From assembly GCF_900106855.1 (NCBI RefSeq), contig NZ_FNWI01000004.1:186001-250000 (forward strand): a stretch of 64,000 nt of DNA, in the 5' to 3' direction. The translations under genes and the position numbers were made by a program. The notes under the pieces were generated by a model that saw nothing but the letters and a program-made list of their open reading frames with translations, had not been told where the DNA came from and searched no databases. This document shows, piece after piece, positions 53,569 to 61,693 of this stretch (positions are counted from its first letter, which is position 1; each line of letters begins with the position of its first letter). The DNA comes from Varibaculum massiliense (lineage in GTDB: Bacteria; Actinomycetota; Actinomycetes; Actinomycetales; Actinomycetaceae).

Positions 53569-55362
53569 TTAATCATCCCTGGTCGCATTTTCGTAGGCGG
53601 CGAGCAAATCGTTGATTTTCTCAGTCGCGTGTGAATAGTAAATATAGAGCCATTCGCCGATATTATCCCCTTCAGATTCTTTGACCAGCGACCACAGATA
53701 CCAACACCAGCCGGCGAACACTACATACGACCAAAAGTGACGATGCTCAGCTGGAGTTGGAGGGCGGTTAAAATAATATTCAAGCGCTTGATCCGCCTGT
53801 TTTTCATTATGGTCAAGGGTAGAAACTACCATGGTGCCAAAATCAGCGGCAATATCTGACATTCCCGCATATTCCCAGTCAATAAGATCCAAATCGCCCT
53901 CGGGAGACACCAGAAAATTCAAACTAGAAAAATCATTGTGGCTGGGAACGATCGGAAAATTATCTGCGTCTGTATAGCGTTTTAAACGCAATACTTTTTC
54001 ACGCAGTTCTTCATAGCCTGGGACATCAATCGGGCCGTATTGCTTGAGAATATCTTCATAACGCAAACCTTCAGCCACAAAGTCAAAGTTACGCGCCAGC
54101 TTTTTACCACTTTCATGAAGCTGCCTGGACATCCTCATTGCCCTGCGTAGCTCCTCAGGATTGTTCACGTCAAGGTTGCGACAGTCGGGGATAAACCGCG
54201 AAATTTTCCATCCTTGAAGCGGGTCTGAGGCCAGGAAGGTGGAATCAAGCTTCAGTTCCCTCGCCAAATTTAAGGCTTCGCTTTCGGCTTGGCGATCCAT
54301 AATTTTGTCTGTACCTATCCCTGGGTGACGATAGACATACTCGCGACCTTTAACGGCAAAATGACAGGAAAGATTAGTAATCCCCTGCTTCAACGGATAG
54401 ACATCTTGAATATCGTTGACATCACACCCAAGGGTTTTCTTAATGTTTTCAAAAATTTCTGAATCCACATTTTCCATAAAGAAGGGATCAAATGAGCGAA
54501 GCTCATCTACAGAATCAAATTCGTTAATCACCCCTTCGGGATATTTACGAATAACCATATTAAAGGCGTTTAGGTGATCGACATAGATTTGTTCCCAAAG
54601 CTTGGGAGTCGTTTCTGCAAGGTGATAGACACTTTCGAGTACTTCAACAAATTTCCTGGAAAACTCACGATCAAAATAGACGTGTCCGAGCATGATCCAG
54701 GTGTCCCGTCCACCGACAGTAACTCCGGTTATCAGCCCATCGGTATCTGTTTTTAGGCACCACTCGTCAGTCTCGCCTTTTACATGTTGAGCTGAGTAAT
54801 AGGCACGGTAAACGTGTGATTCGAAGGGGTTTTCAGTGAAATAGTCGTCAGAGGAGCACACGTAGGTGTTGGCTAGTTTGTCCCTCACCAGCCACAGGGA
54901 ACCGTTATTGTTGCGGGTTGCATATTCGGAGTTAACTACAATCTTCACCCCGTATTTTTCTGCGAGATAGAAAAAGTATTCCTTGCGATACCCGACAACC
55001 ACAATAATGTCGGTGATACCTGCTTCGTGGAGCTGCTCAATTTGACGCTCAATGAGCACTTCCCCCCGTACCCGGAGCGTGCCTTTGGGGCGCTCATAAG
55101 AGATTGGTGCAAAACGCGAGGAGAGTCCGGCAGCCATGATTACCGCATTATCAACAGCATAAGGCGCTAGCGCTTCCTCTCCAGCCGCTGTTATCTGCTG
55201 ATGTGCTAGATAGCCATACGATTCGAGCTCTTTAATTGTTGACTTCACCGTTGCTAGCGGTATGCCTGTCAATGATTGAATTTGGCTTTCCTTTAGTGCT
55301 TCTGAGGAGCGAAAAAAGGCATAAAGAACATCAAATTGCGCTTTAGTTAGGCTTGAGAGCAT
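53569..55362 (-). CDS. Fusion of a winged helix-turn-helix, LicC-type nucleotidyltransferase and LicA-type choline kinase
   Basis: The protein, 597 residues from the ATG at 55362, has three parts. Residues about 1-70 form a MarR-like winged helix (SQIQSLTGIPLATVKSTIKE). A nucleotidyltransferase domain follows, with MAAGLSSRFAPIS and KGTLRVRGEVLIE. A LicA-type choline/ethanolamine kinase comes last, with the catalytic HNDFSSLNFLV and metal-binding LIDWEYAGM. Together they would make CDP-choline from choline via phosphocholine for envelope decoration. LicC-LicA fusions are known in treponemes and other commensals. No licB transporter or licD transferase is nearby. The TTG at 55407 is less likely than ATG. 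Confidence 0.88.
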   Translation of the reverse strand: MLSSLTKAQFDVLYAFFRSSEALKESQIQSLTGIPLATVKSTIKELESYGYLAHQQITAAGEEALAPYAVDNAVIMAAGLSSRFAPISYERPKGTLRVRGEVLIERQIEQLHEAGITDIIVVVGYRKEYFFYLAEKYGVKIVVNSEYATRNNNGSLWLVRDKLANTYVCSSDDYFTENPFESHVYRAYYSAQHVKGETDEWCLKTDTDGLITGVTVGGRDTWIMLGHVYFDREFSRKFVEVLESVYHLAETTPKLWEQIYVDHLNAFNMVIRKYPEGVINEFDSVDELRSFDPFFMENVDSEIFENIKKTLGCDVNDIQDVYPLKQGITNLSCHFAVKGREYVYRHPGIGTDKIMDRQAESEALNLARELKLDSTFLASDPLQGWKISRFIPDCRNLDVNNPEELRRAMRMSRQLHESGKKLARNFDFVAEGLRYEDILKQYGPIDVPGYEELREKVLRLKRYTDADNFPIVPSHNDFSSLNFLVSPEGDLDLIDWEYAGMSDIAADFGTMVVSTLDHNEKQADQALEYYFNRPPTPAEHRHFWSYVVFAGWCWYLWSLVKESEGDNIGEWLYIYYSHATEKINDLLAAYENATRDD

Positions 55363-55398
55363 AATCCATCCGTTCAAAATCCGCTTGTTTAGATTCCA

Positions 55399-55404
55399 AT
55401 ATAG
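55399..55404 (-). promoter_or_regulatory. -10-like box upstream of the LicCA fusion gene
   Basis: TATATT on the minus strand lies about 37 bases before the chosen ATG and would give a short untranslated leader. No clear -35 box was seen. Confidence 0.3.
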
Positions 55405-55435
55405 CAAGTGGCGTGCGGCTTATGATTCGCGGGAG

Positions 55436-56062
55436 TCAGTTGTTCTTTAGCGCCGCAAACCAGGAGGTAAATAATTTCATTGTCTCGGCTGCAAGTTCGT
55501 CAATTTCACTGATGGGTCTAGGATAAGTCCTCACACCTAAAGACCATTCGATATAACCTTGAGCTAGCCATTGCTGATCGGGCAAATATTTTTTAGTTAG
55601 TTGCTTTCGCCTGCTTCCTAATGGTCGCCTTGAAGTTCCGGGCGCGCGCGTTTTCAGATTAAATTTGGCCGGATCCTTCTCTAAAACGCTTTCGTATAAG
55701 ACACGAGCGTTACTAACCCACTGGGGAACGATATTTGATTCGGGCTTCGGGAAACATTGTTCTGTCTCAGACACCCTCGTGCCCGCATAAAACTCTAGTT
55801 CGACCTCATCGAGCAGTTTTGGCATCGAGCGTCCCGTTACTTGAATCTGTCCGCAGAGCTGGCTGCCATTGGGATGAATGGGACTCACAATCGTAATGCC
55901 GGGCATTGAAGCTCCTCCGCGTTCAATATAAAGATTCCAGCAGCTTTGAAAATACTGCTCCATCGCTCGGGGAGCATGGCGAATTTCGCCAGCTAACGCC
56001 CTCGTCAGTTGAGTTTCTGAGGTATAGATAGCACCCAATGGGTGTTTTCTGGCTTCCTGCAT
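55436..56062 (-). CDS. Protein of unknown function
   Basis: I do not recognise this 208-residue protein. It is soluble, with no signal peptide or membrane helix. The N-terminal half has mixed strand-like segments (PGITIVSPIHPNGSQLC), and the C-terminal half is basic and then helical (TSRRPLGSRRKQLTKKYLPD, then EIDELAAETMKLFTSWFAAL). The ATG is followed by QEARKHPLGAIYTSETQLT. It lies between the phosphocholine fusion gene and a small membrane-protein gene, all on the minus strand with their own gaps, and gives no functional clue. Confidence 0.6.
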   Translation of the reverse strand: MQEARKHPLGAIYTSETQLTRALAGEIRHAPRAMEQYFQSCWNLYIERGGASMPGITIVSPIHPNGSQLCGQIQVTGRSMPKLLDEVELEFYAGTRVSETEQCFPKPESNIVPQWVSNARVLYESVLEKDPAKFNLKTRAPGTSRRPLGSRRKQLTKKYLPDQQWLAQGYIEWSLGVRTYPRPISEIDELAAETMKLFTSWFAALKNN

Positions 56063-56159
56063 AGCAAAACTCTACCGAAAAAATCGACGGAGTTATCGCC
56101 ACCATCATGCCCTTGGATCGGGCAACAAGATACGGGAACAAGCCAAGCTAGAGCTCAGT

Positions 56160-56543
56160 TTACGATTCGCGGAGACTATTGGCGCTGTGAGATTTTGAGT
56201 GAAACAAGCTGCCGATTTTGTTAGCTGTTACTGCTAGCAGCGAATAGGCAATCCCGTAGATCAACGCGGATTCGTTGTAAAAGATGAGCATGGGCACGAT
56301 GAAAAATAGAAGCGGCAGGAACGTCCACAAAACGGTGAACCCTTCCCAGATTCCGTCCCAGGCGGCTAGCGCGACGGTGATTAGCGGAAACGCTATGAAA
56401 AGCAGCAGAATAAACGCCATCATTCCTAAATCGGAGGCGTTGACTAATCTGATGGCGGCTCTAATAAGAGCAGGCAGTAAAAGATAGCACGCGAAAAGCC
56501 CACCAAGTCGTACCCACGTGCCGCGTCTTTTCCACCTTTGCAT
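56160..56543 (-). CDS. Small membrane protein of unknown function
   Basis: This 127-residue protein has a basic N-terminus (MQRWKRRG) and about four hydrophobic helices, the second and third being strongly apolar (MMAFILLLFIAFPLITVALA). Its tail is short and charged. I know no family for it. The gene lies between the unknown 208-residue gene and the PEP carboxykinase gene, all on the minus strand, and a role in the envelope is only a guess. Confidence 0.55.
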   Translation of the reverse strand: MQRWKRRGTWVRLGGLFACYLLLPALIRAAIRLVNASDLGMMAFILLLFIAFPLITVALAAWDGIWEGFTVLWTFLPLLFFIVPMLIFYNESALIYGIAYSLLAVTANKIGSLFHSKSHSANSLRES

Positions 56544-56692
56544 GCACTCATTTTTTCATGTCCAGAAGGGAAAAACCATGGGGCTTGGAAACTGGCTACA
56601 TCCCAAACCGAGCGACGTTAAAAACCACCAGATGAACTCGTCCTATCCGTTGAGAAAATCCACCCGTCGCTAGTGCAAAACCAGGAGGCCAA

Positions 56693-58540
56693 TTAGGCGT
56701 TAAATGCCTGCTCTATGCACTCGTGCGCGCCCCAGATCTGCTCAGGTAGATTCTTGAACTGTGCAAGGTGTTCACGGCGGTAGCCCATCTCCTTCTTCCA
56801 CAGTTCGGTGTCGATGGAAAGAAGCTTATCCAGATCGGCGTCGTCACCTTCGAAACCATCCAGATTCAACTCTTCCTTCTTCGGCAAAATACCTACCGGT
56901 GTTTGCACGCCCTCAGCGCGTCCTTCCTTAAGATCTAGCAGCCAAAGCAGTGCCCGCAGGTTGTCACGGTAGCCAGGCCAGAGGAAGTGGCCGTCTTCCG
57001 GATCGCGCTGGAACCAGTTCACGTGCGCAAAAATGGGCTGTTCCTTCGCGGAGCCAATTAATTTCAACCAGTGGGCCGCGTAGTCCCCTTCGGGGTAGGA
57101 CATGAAGGGGCGCATCGACATCGGATCGTAACGTAGCACGCCCTCCTTACCCTCCGCCGCGAAAGTGGCTTGGGCGCCCAGGGTCAAACCGTCGTAAACG
57201 CCCTCGGTTAGGTCGGTGATTGCCCGGATAAGCGGCTCCCGGTCCTTTACTCGCCCGCCAAAGATGATGGCATCAATTGGCACCCCTTGCGGTTCTTCGT
57301 AATCGGGGGCTACGTTGGGCACGTTAGCCAAAGACGTGGTGAAGCGGGAATTGGGATGTGCCCAGTCGTCACCCTTGGCCTCGGAGCGCTGCCGATCGGC
57401 CGGGCGGTCGGAAATCTTTTCGCCCTTCCAATCCAGCCAGCCAGTAACATCTTCGGGGTAATCCGGGGTCTTACCTTCCCACCACAGCTCTTGGGTTTCG
57501 GGGTTGTAGGCGACGTTGGTGAAGAGCGTCTTAGAACCTTCTTTGATGGCGTCCATGGCGGTGGGATTAGACTGCCAGTTGGTGTCCTTTGCCACGCCGA
57601 ACGCGCCGTATTCGGGATTCATGCCGTAAATCTTGCCGTCTTCTCCAACGTGCAGCCACACGATGTCATCGCCGTAGAAGTAAACTTCGTAGCGGTCACC
57701 CAAGGCGTCCGGGGCTAGCATCATAGCGAGGTTGGTTTTACCGGAAGCTGAGGGGAAACCACCGCACACGTAGTAGGTGTGATCCTTGAGCTTATCCTTA
57801 ATCCCGATCAGCATGAACTGTTCGGAAAGGAATTCCCCGGAGGCCCAGCCGTCGTAAGAAGCTTGGCGTAGACCGTGGGCGATCTTTCCGAGCAGCGCGT
57901 TGCCGCCGTAGGAGGAACCGAAGTGCAAAATTGTGCGTTCGTCGGCTACCGTGGCAAACAGGCGCTTATCCTTATCGGTGCCCTGCCCCAAGTTCTTCAG
58001 GTCGCCGGTCACGTGCACTGCGCGCACGAATTCTGCCGGATTTTCCAAATTGTTCAAGTGTTCTACGCCAACCCGGGCCATGCGAATCATGTGCAGAACC
58101 ACGGTGAGGTTGTCGGTAAGTTCCACCCCGCGAGCCCACTTTTCTAGCGGCGATTTCGGCGGTGCCATCAGGTAGGGCACCACATACATTGTTTTACTCC
58201 GGGACGCGCCCTTCATGCTTTCCAACTGCCGGGCAGTTACTTCCGTGGCGTCGTGCCAGTTGTTGTAAATTCCGGCTTCTTGCGGATTGTGGGTGGCGAC
58301 GACGGTGCGTTCCTCGCTGCGCGCCGTGTCCTTGTAGTAGGAGCGGGAGTAGTAGAGTCCATCACCCGCAGGTGCGATTTCACCGGTGGCTAGGCCTTCG
58401 GCGATGAGTCGGTCGTCATCCTTTGCGGAAATGACTTCGATGGCAGCGGGTTCGGTAATTCCAGCCCAGTGCGCTACATACTCAGCTACTGCGGGATTTT
58501 CCAGCCCGGCATCGCTGAGGATCTTGGCAATGTTATCCAT
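56693..58540 (-). CDS. pckG: Phosphoenolpyruvate carboxykinase (GTP)
   Basis: The enzyme converts oxaloacetate and GTP to PEP and CO2, the entry step of gluconeogenesis; in anaerobes it can also run toward oxaloacetate. The 615-residue protein has the typical GTP-class length. Visible are FGSSYGGNALLGKI, the kinase P-loop GGFPSASGKTNLAMM, the metal-binding GDDIVWLHVGEDGKIYGMNP, and the guanine-binding block FMSYPEGDYAAHWL with WFQRDPEDG nearby. TAGGAGTAATAAAT precedes the ATG. It is a single minus-strand gene. Confidence 0.96.
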   Translation of the reverse strand: MDNIAKILSDAGLENPAVAEYVAHWAGITEPAAIEVISAKDDDRLIAEGLATGEIAPAGDGLYYSRSYYKDTARSEERTVVATHNPQEAGIYNNWHDATEVTARQLESMKGASRSKTMYVVPYLMAPPKSPLEKWARGVELTDNLTVVLHMIRMARVGVEHLNNLENPAEFVRAVHVTGDLKNLGQGTDKDKRLFATVADERTILHFGSSYGGNALLGKIAHGLRQASYDGWASGEFLSEQFMLIGIKDKLKDHTYYVCGGFPSASGKTNLAMMLAPDALGDRYEVYFYGDDIVWLHVGEDGKIYGMNPEYGAFGVAKDTNWQSNPTAMDAIKEGSKTLFTNVAYNPETQELWWEGKTPDYPEDVTGWLDWKGEKISDRPADRQRSEAKGDDWAHPNSRFTTSLANVPNVAPDYEEPQGVPIDAIIFGGRVKDREPLIRAITDLTEGVYDGLTLGAQATFAAEGKEGVLRYDPMSMRPFMSYPEGDYAAHWLKLIGSAKEQPIFAHVNWFQRDPEDGHFLWPGYRDNLRALLWLLDLKEGRAEGVQTPVGILPKKEELNLDGFEGDDADLDKLLSIDTELWKKEMGYRREHLAQFKNLPEQIWGAHECIEQAFNA

Positions 58541-58765
58541 ATTTATTACTCCTAAATTTTCGTGTAGTAGAACATTAAATTTAGGATACCCGAAACTTTT
58601 GAAGCAAACCCGGATTTAAGTCCTGCCTGGAATAAATAGGAACAAAACCTGGGACGCTGCAGTATGGGCTAGTAAATCTGCTAATAGGCGAGCCATCTGT
58701 GGGCTAGTTACTCCCTTCCCTCCCCTCCCCATGCCTATACGTCGGCTAGATCACCCCGACACTAC
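58541..58765. other. Intergenic region upstream of pckG
   Basis: This is the first part of the 304-base divergent gap. It should hold the pckG promoter, for which TAAATT with TTGCTT about 18 bases upstream on the minus strand is a weak candidate. No gene is seen. Confidence 0.35.
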
Positions 58766-58796
58766 TTGACCCAATAGGGGGCACTCACGCTACCCT
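58766..58796 (+). promoter_or_regulatory. Promoter of the iron-regulated transport operon
   Basis: TTGACC (58766-58771) is followed after 19 bases by TACCCT (58791-58796). The iron box begins four bases downstream, over the expected transcription start, where a bound repressor would block initiation. Confidence 0.5.
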
Positions 58797-58800
58797 ACTA

Positions 58801-58819
58801 TTAGGCAAGGCTTACCTAA
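58801..58819 (+). promoter_or_regulatory. DtxR/IdeR-type iron box
   Basis: TTAGGCAAGGCTTACCTAA matches the 19-bp consensus of DtxR/IdeR operators at 16 of 19 positions, with perfect outer arms TTAGG and CCTAA. It lies 26 bases before the first gene of the ECF/ABC operon. DtxR-family repressors bind such sites when iron is plentiful, so the operon should be induced under iron limitation. Confidence 0.75.
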
Positions 58820-58844
58820 TTAAATATTAGAAGGGATATATCGC

Positions 58845-59411
58845 ATGAAAACACGCGACTTCATCAACATTGGCGTTTTCACCGCAATTTATTTTGTGCT
58901 AGTTTTCGCCACTGGGATGCTAGGCATTATTAATCCGGCAATGATGTTTGTGGGCTATGCCTTAGGCCTCATCGCTAACGGCGCCGTAGTCATGCTATTT
59001 AAGTCGCGGGTGCCAAAGATTGGCGCCCTGGCATTAATGGGACTACTAGTCGGGATTTTAATGGTAATTACCGGGCACCCCTGGATTGTTGCCCTGCTTG
59101 CACCTTTGCTGGGACTGGCCGCAGACTTCCTCTTCGCTAAAAAATCAGCGGTTTTTCGGGTCCTAGGATACGCCGTCATGTCCGTATGGTACGTGGTGCC
59201 CTGGTTCCCGGTATTCATTGACGCTCAGGGCTACTACAAATATATTGCTGACTCTATGGGGACCGCCTATGCAGATTCATTACGCTGGTTCTTGTCACCA
59301 TGGATGATAGTGGCCTGGGGCGTGGGAGTTTTCATTCTCGGGCTTATCGGCGGAGTCTTCGGAAATTCTCTAATGGCGCGGCACTTCCGTAAAGCTGGCA
59401 TCGCAAAGTAA
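58845..59411 (+). CDS. MptD/Trep_Strep-family ECF transporter S component
   Basis: This is a substrate-binding membrane subunit of an energy-coupling-factor importer, TIGR02185-type. The 188-residue protein has about six helices. The start MKTRDFINIGVFTAIYFVLVF is family-typical, with TGMLGIINPAMMFVGYALG next. AGAAGGGATATATCGC precedes the ATG. The stop overlaps the next ATG (TAATG). The iron box upstream and the exporter-fold ABC genes downstream suggest that the substrate is a heme, siderophore or related metal chelate, rather than the vitamins of classic ECF systems. Confidence 0.85.
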   Translation: MKTRDFINIGVFTAIYFVLVFATGMLGIINPAMMFVGYALGLIANGAVVMLFKSRVPKIGALALMGLLVGILMVITGHPWIVALLAPLLGLAADFLFAKKSAVFRVLGYAVMSVWYVVPWFPVFIDAQGYYKYIADSMGTAYADSLRWFLSPWMIVAWGVGVFILGLIGGVFGNSLMARHFRKAGIAK

Positions 59412-60220
59412 TGAGCCTTCAATGCCAAACTAGCGCCCCCGGATCAGCAGCAAGCTATCACCAGGATCAGGTCACCAGCGCTGAAATCTTAGCAGCTAAC
59501 CAACGGCATTCCCGGCCAGATCCGCGCACCGTAATACTGGTTATATTCGTATTAAATGCCCTGGTAATGTCGCGACTACCCATAGTGATCACTTTCCTGG
59601 TAGCCGGTATTGCGCTCTTGGCTTTACTATTGTCACGCTGCTATTCATGGGCGCTAGGTTTTCTTGCCGTGGAAGGAACCTGGATCGCTTGCATCTATCT
59701 TTTCCCCAGAATCTGGCCAAGCGCCCTCACCGCGTTCCTAATGGTTTTAGGCTACTGGATGATAAGGATTTGCACTGTTGGCGGTCTGGCAGGTTACGCG
59801 ATTAAAACTATCGTCCCCGGAGAACTCGTAGCCGGTCTTCGCAGCTTACGCATACCGATAGCTGTAACCGTTCCCCTGGTAGTGCTATTACGATTCATAC
59901 CGACAGTATTTCGGGAATACCGTGCAGTAAGAGAAGCAATGTCCCTGCGGGGATTACAAATGGGATGGCGCGCCCTCTTACATCCCCTCCATTTTCTAGA
60001 AATGGTTTTAGTTCCCTTACTGGCATCCTGCGCCCGAACCGCTGATGAAATGACCGCCGCCGGCATGGTGCGCGGTTTAGGGTCCGCTATTTGCCCAAGC
60101 ACTTTGAAACAGCTTCGATTCAACCGACTAGACGCCCTCTGGATATTGACGCTAATCGCCCTGATAGCTCTCATCCCCTACTCAGACCATCTAGCTATAC
60201 TCTCGGGCGGATTCAAATGA
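59411..60220 (+). CDS. ECF transporter T component (EcfT-like)
   Basis: This is the scaffold membrane subunit that couples the S component to the ATPases. The 269-residue protein has about five or six helices and, near the C-terminus, the coupling-helix blocks REAMSLRGLQMGWRALLHP and ADEMTAAGMVRGLGS, where an Ala-Arg-Gly-like motif is expected. Start and stop overlap those of its neighbours (TAATG before, ATGA after), so it is translationally coupled on both sides. Confidence 0.88.
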   Translation: MSLQCQTSAPGSAASYHQDQVTSAEILAANQRHSRPDPRTVILVIFVLNALVMSRLPIVITFLVAGIALLALLLSRCYSWALGFLAVEGTWIACIYLFPRIWPSALTAFLMVLGYWMIRICTVGGLAGYAIKTIVPGELVAGLRSLRIPIAVTVPLVVLLRFIPTVFREYRAVREAMSLRGLQMGWRALLHPLHFLEMVLVPLLASCARTADEMTAAGMVRGLGSAICPSTLKQLRFNRLDALWILTLIALIALIPYSDHLAILSGGFK

Positions 60221-61680
60221 GCACCTTAATCGACAATGTCTCCTTCGATTACCAGTTCAACCCGGACGAAGAAACCTCATCAGCTCACGTTAGCGCAGTC
60301 AGCGATATCAATCTCGATTTCCCTACAGGATCCTGTACCCTAATCACCGGTCCTTCCGGAGCAGGAAAGTCGACCCTATTAAAACTTCTGAACGGTTTAA
60401 TACCCGAACTTTATAAGGGTAATCTCAGCGGACACACTACCCTTGCCGGTCTCGATACCGTGCAAACAGATATCCAACAATTAGGGCGTACCGCCGGGAC
60501 AGTTTTTCAAAATCCCCGTTCCCAATTTTTTACGGCAAATGTACTAGAAGAGTTAGCATTCGCGAGCGAAAATGCCGGAGATACCCCCCAAACAACCGCT
60601 AACCGGATCGCGGAAGCTGTAAACACCTGGGGCATTCAGCGACTGCTAGGCAAAGAGTTACGTAAGCTCTCTGGAGGTGAATTGCAGCTGGTTGCTTGCG
60701 CAGCAGCAGTAGCCGGACCGCAGCAAATCCTGCTTTTAGACGAGCCCACCTCTAACCTTTCCCCTGAAGCAATCTCCGCATTCAGCGAAGTCTTACAAAG
60801 ATTAAAAAGCGCGGGCTGGACCCTGGTAGTAGCCGAGCACCGCGTTTACCCTCTAAAGGGTCTCGCAGATCAAGTCGTGATTATGGGTGAAGGGCGAATC
60901 CAGCATTTGTATACTGCGGACGAGTTTTTTAGTTTGTCTTCTAAACAGCGTAAAGAGTTAGGGTTACGCACCCTGGAAAAACCGAAAATGTGCGTTTGCA
61001 CCAATCCTGATCAGCAGGCGGACGGTATCACCGCAAAAAATTTAAGGTTCAGTTACGGCAAACATCGCGTCCTCAATATTCCTTCCCTATGTTTACCGAA
61101 GGGAAAAGTAGTTGCGCTAGTCGGCCCGAACGGAGCAGGCAAAACTACTCTTGCGCGCACCCTCATCGGGTTAGCTCACCCGGAAGGAGGCAGCGTTATT
61201 AGTTTTAGCGGCAAATCCTGCCGGGCGGCAGACAGACAAAAACGCAGCGTGCTAGTAATGCAAGATGTAAACCGGCAACTATTTGCTGAAACGGTAGCGG
61301 CAGAGGTCGTACTAGGAAATGACAATCTTAGTAAAGAGCAGGTGCAGGCGCTGCTAGGTGATCTGGGGTTGCAAGGATTATCTGAACGGCACCCAATGAC
61401 TCTTTCCGGAGGACAAAAACAACGTCTCGTTATTGCCAATGCCCTGGCGAGCCAGGCAGAGCTTTACGTATTCGATGAACCCACCTCGGGGGTTGATTAC
61501 CAGCACCTACTATCGATTAGTTCTCAGATTCGCTCACTAGCCGCAAAGGACAAAGCGATCCTGATTATTAGTCACGACTTGGAGTTCATCAATGAAGTTG
61601 CCGATTATCAGCTATTACTTCAGCCTCTCGATAGTGAAATAAACGTGCAACTTACCGCGCCCGACCAAGAGAAACATTGA
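60217..61680 (+). CDS. ECF transporter ATPase with two fused ABC domains (EcfA1-EcfA2 type)
   Basis: The 487-residue protein carries two complete ABC ATPase domains in one chain. The first shows [22 protein letters not shown] and LLDEPTSNL; the second GPNGAGKTT, LSGGQKQRLVIANAL and FDEPTSGVD. Each has its H-loop (EHR, SHD). The open frame extends to 60091 inside the T gene, but the ATG at 60217 overlaps the T stop as ATGA and starts MSTLIDNVSFDYQ, the correct beginning of an ABC domain, so it is the start. Confidence 0.92.
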   Translation: MSTLIDNVSFDYQFNPDEETSSAHVSAVSDINLDFPTGSCTLITGPSGAGKSTLLKLLNGLIPELYKGNLSGHTTLAGLDTVQTDIQQLGRTAGTVFQNPRSQFFTANVLEELAFASENAGDTPQTTANRIAEAVNTWGIQRLLGKELRKLSGGELQLVACAAAVAGPQQILLLDEPTSNLSPEAISAFSEVLQRLKSAGWTLVVAEHRVYPLKGLADQVVIMGEGRIQHLYTADEFFSLSSKQRKELGLRTLEKPKMCVCTNPDQQADGITAKNLRFSYGKHRVLNIPSLCLPKGKVVALVGPNGAGKTTLARTLIGLAHPEGGSVISFSGKSCRAADRQKRSVLVMQDVNRQLFAETVAAEVVLGNDNLSKEQVQALLGDLGLQGLSERHPMTLSGGQKQRLVIANALASQAELYVFDEPTSGVDYQHLLSISSQIRSLAAKDKAILIISHDLEFINEVADYQLLLQPLDSEINVQLTAPDQEKH

Positions 61681-61693
61681 AAGAGGAAGCCCA

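Noticed and set aside
56578-56673. 31-codon open frame MGLGNWLHPK... on the plus strand with a purine-rich stretch before its ATG
   Set aside because: It is very short, has no similarity I can recall and lies in a gap with no partner gene; chance is likely.
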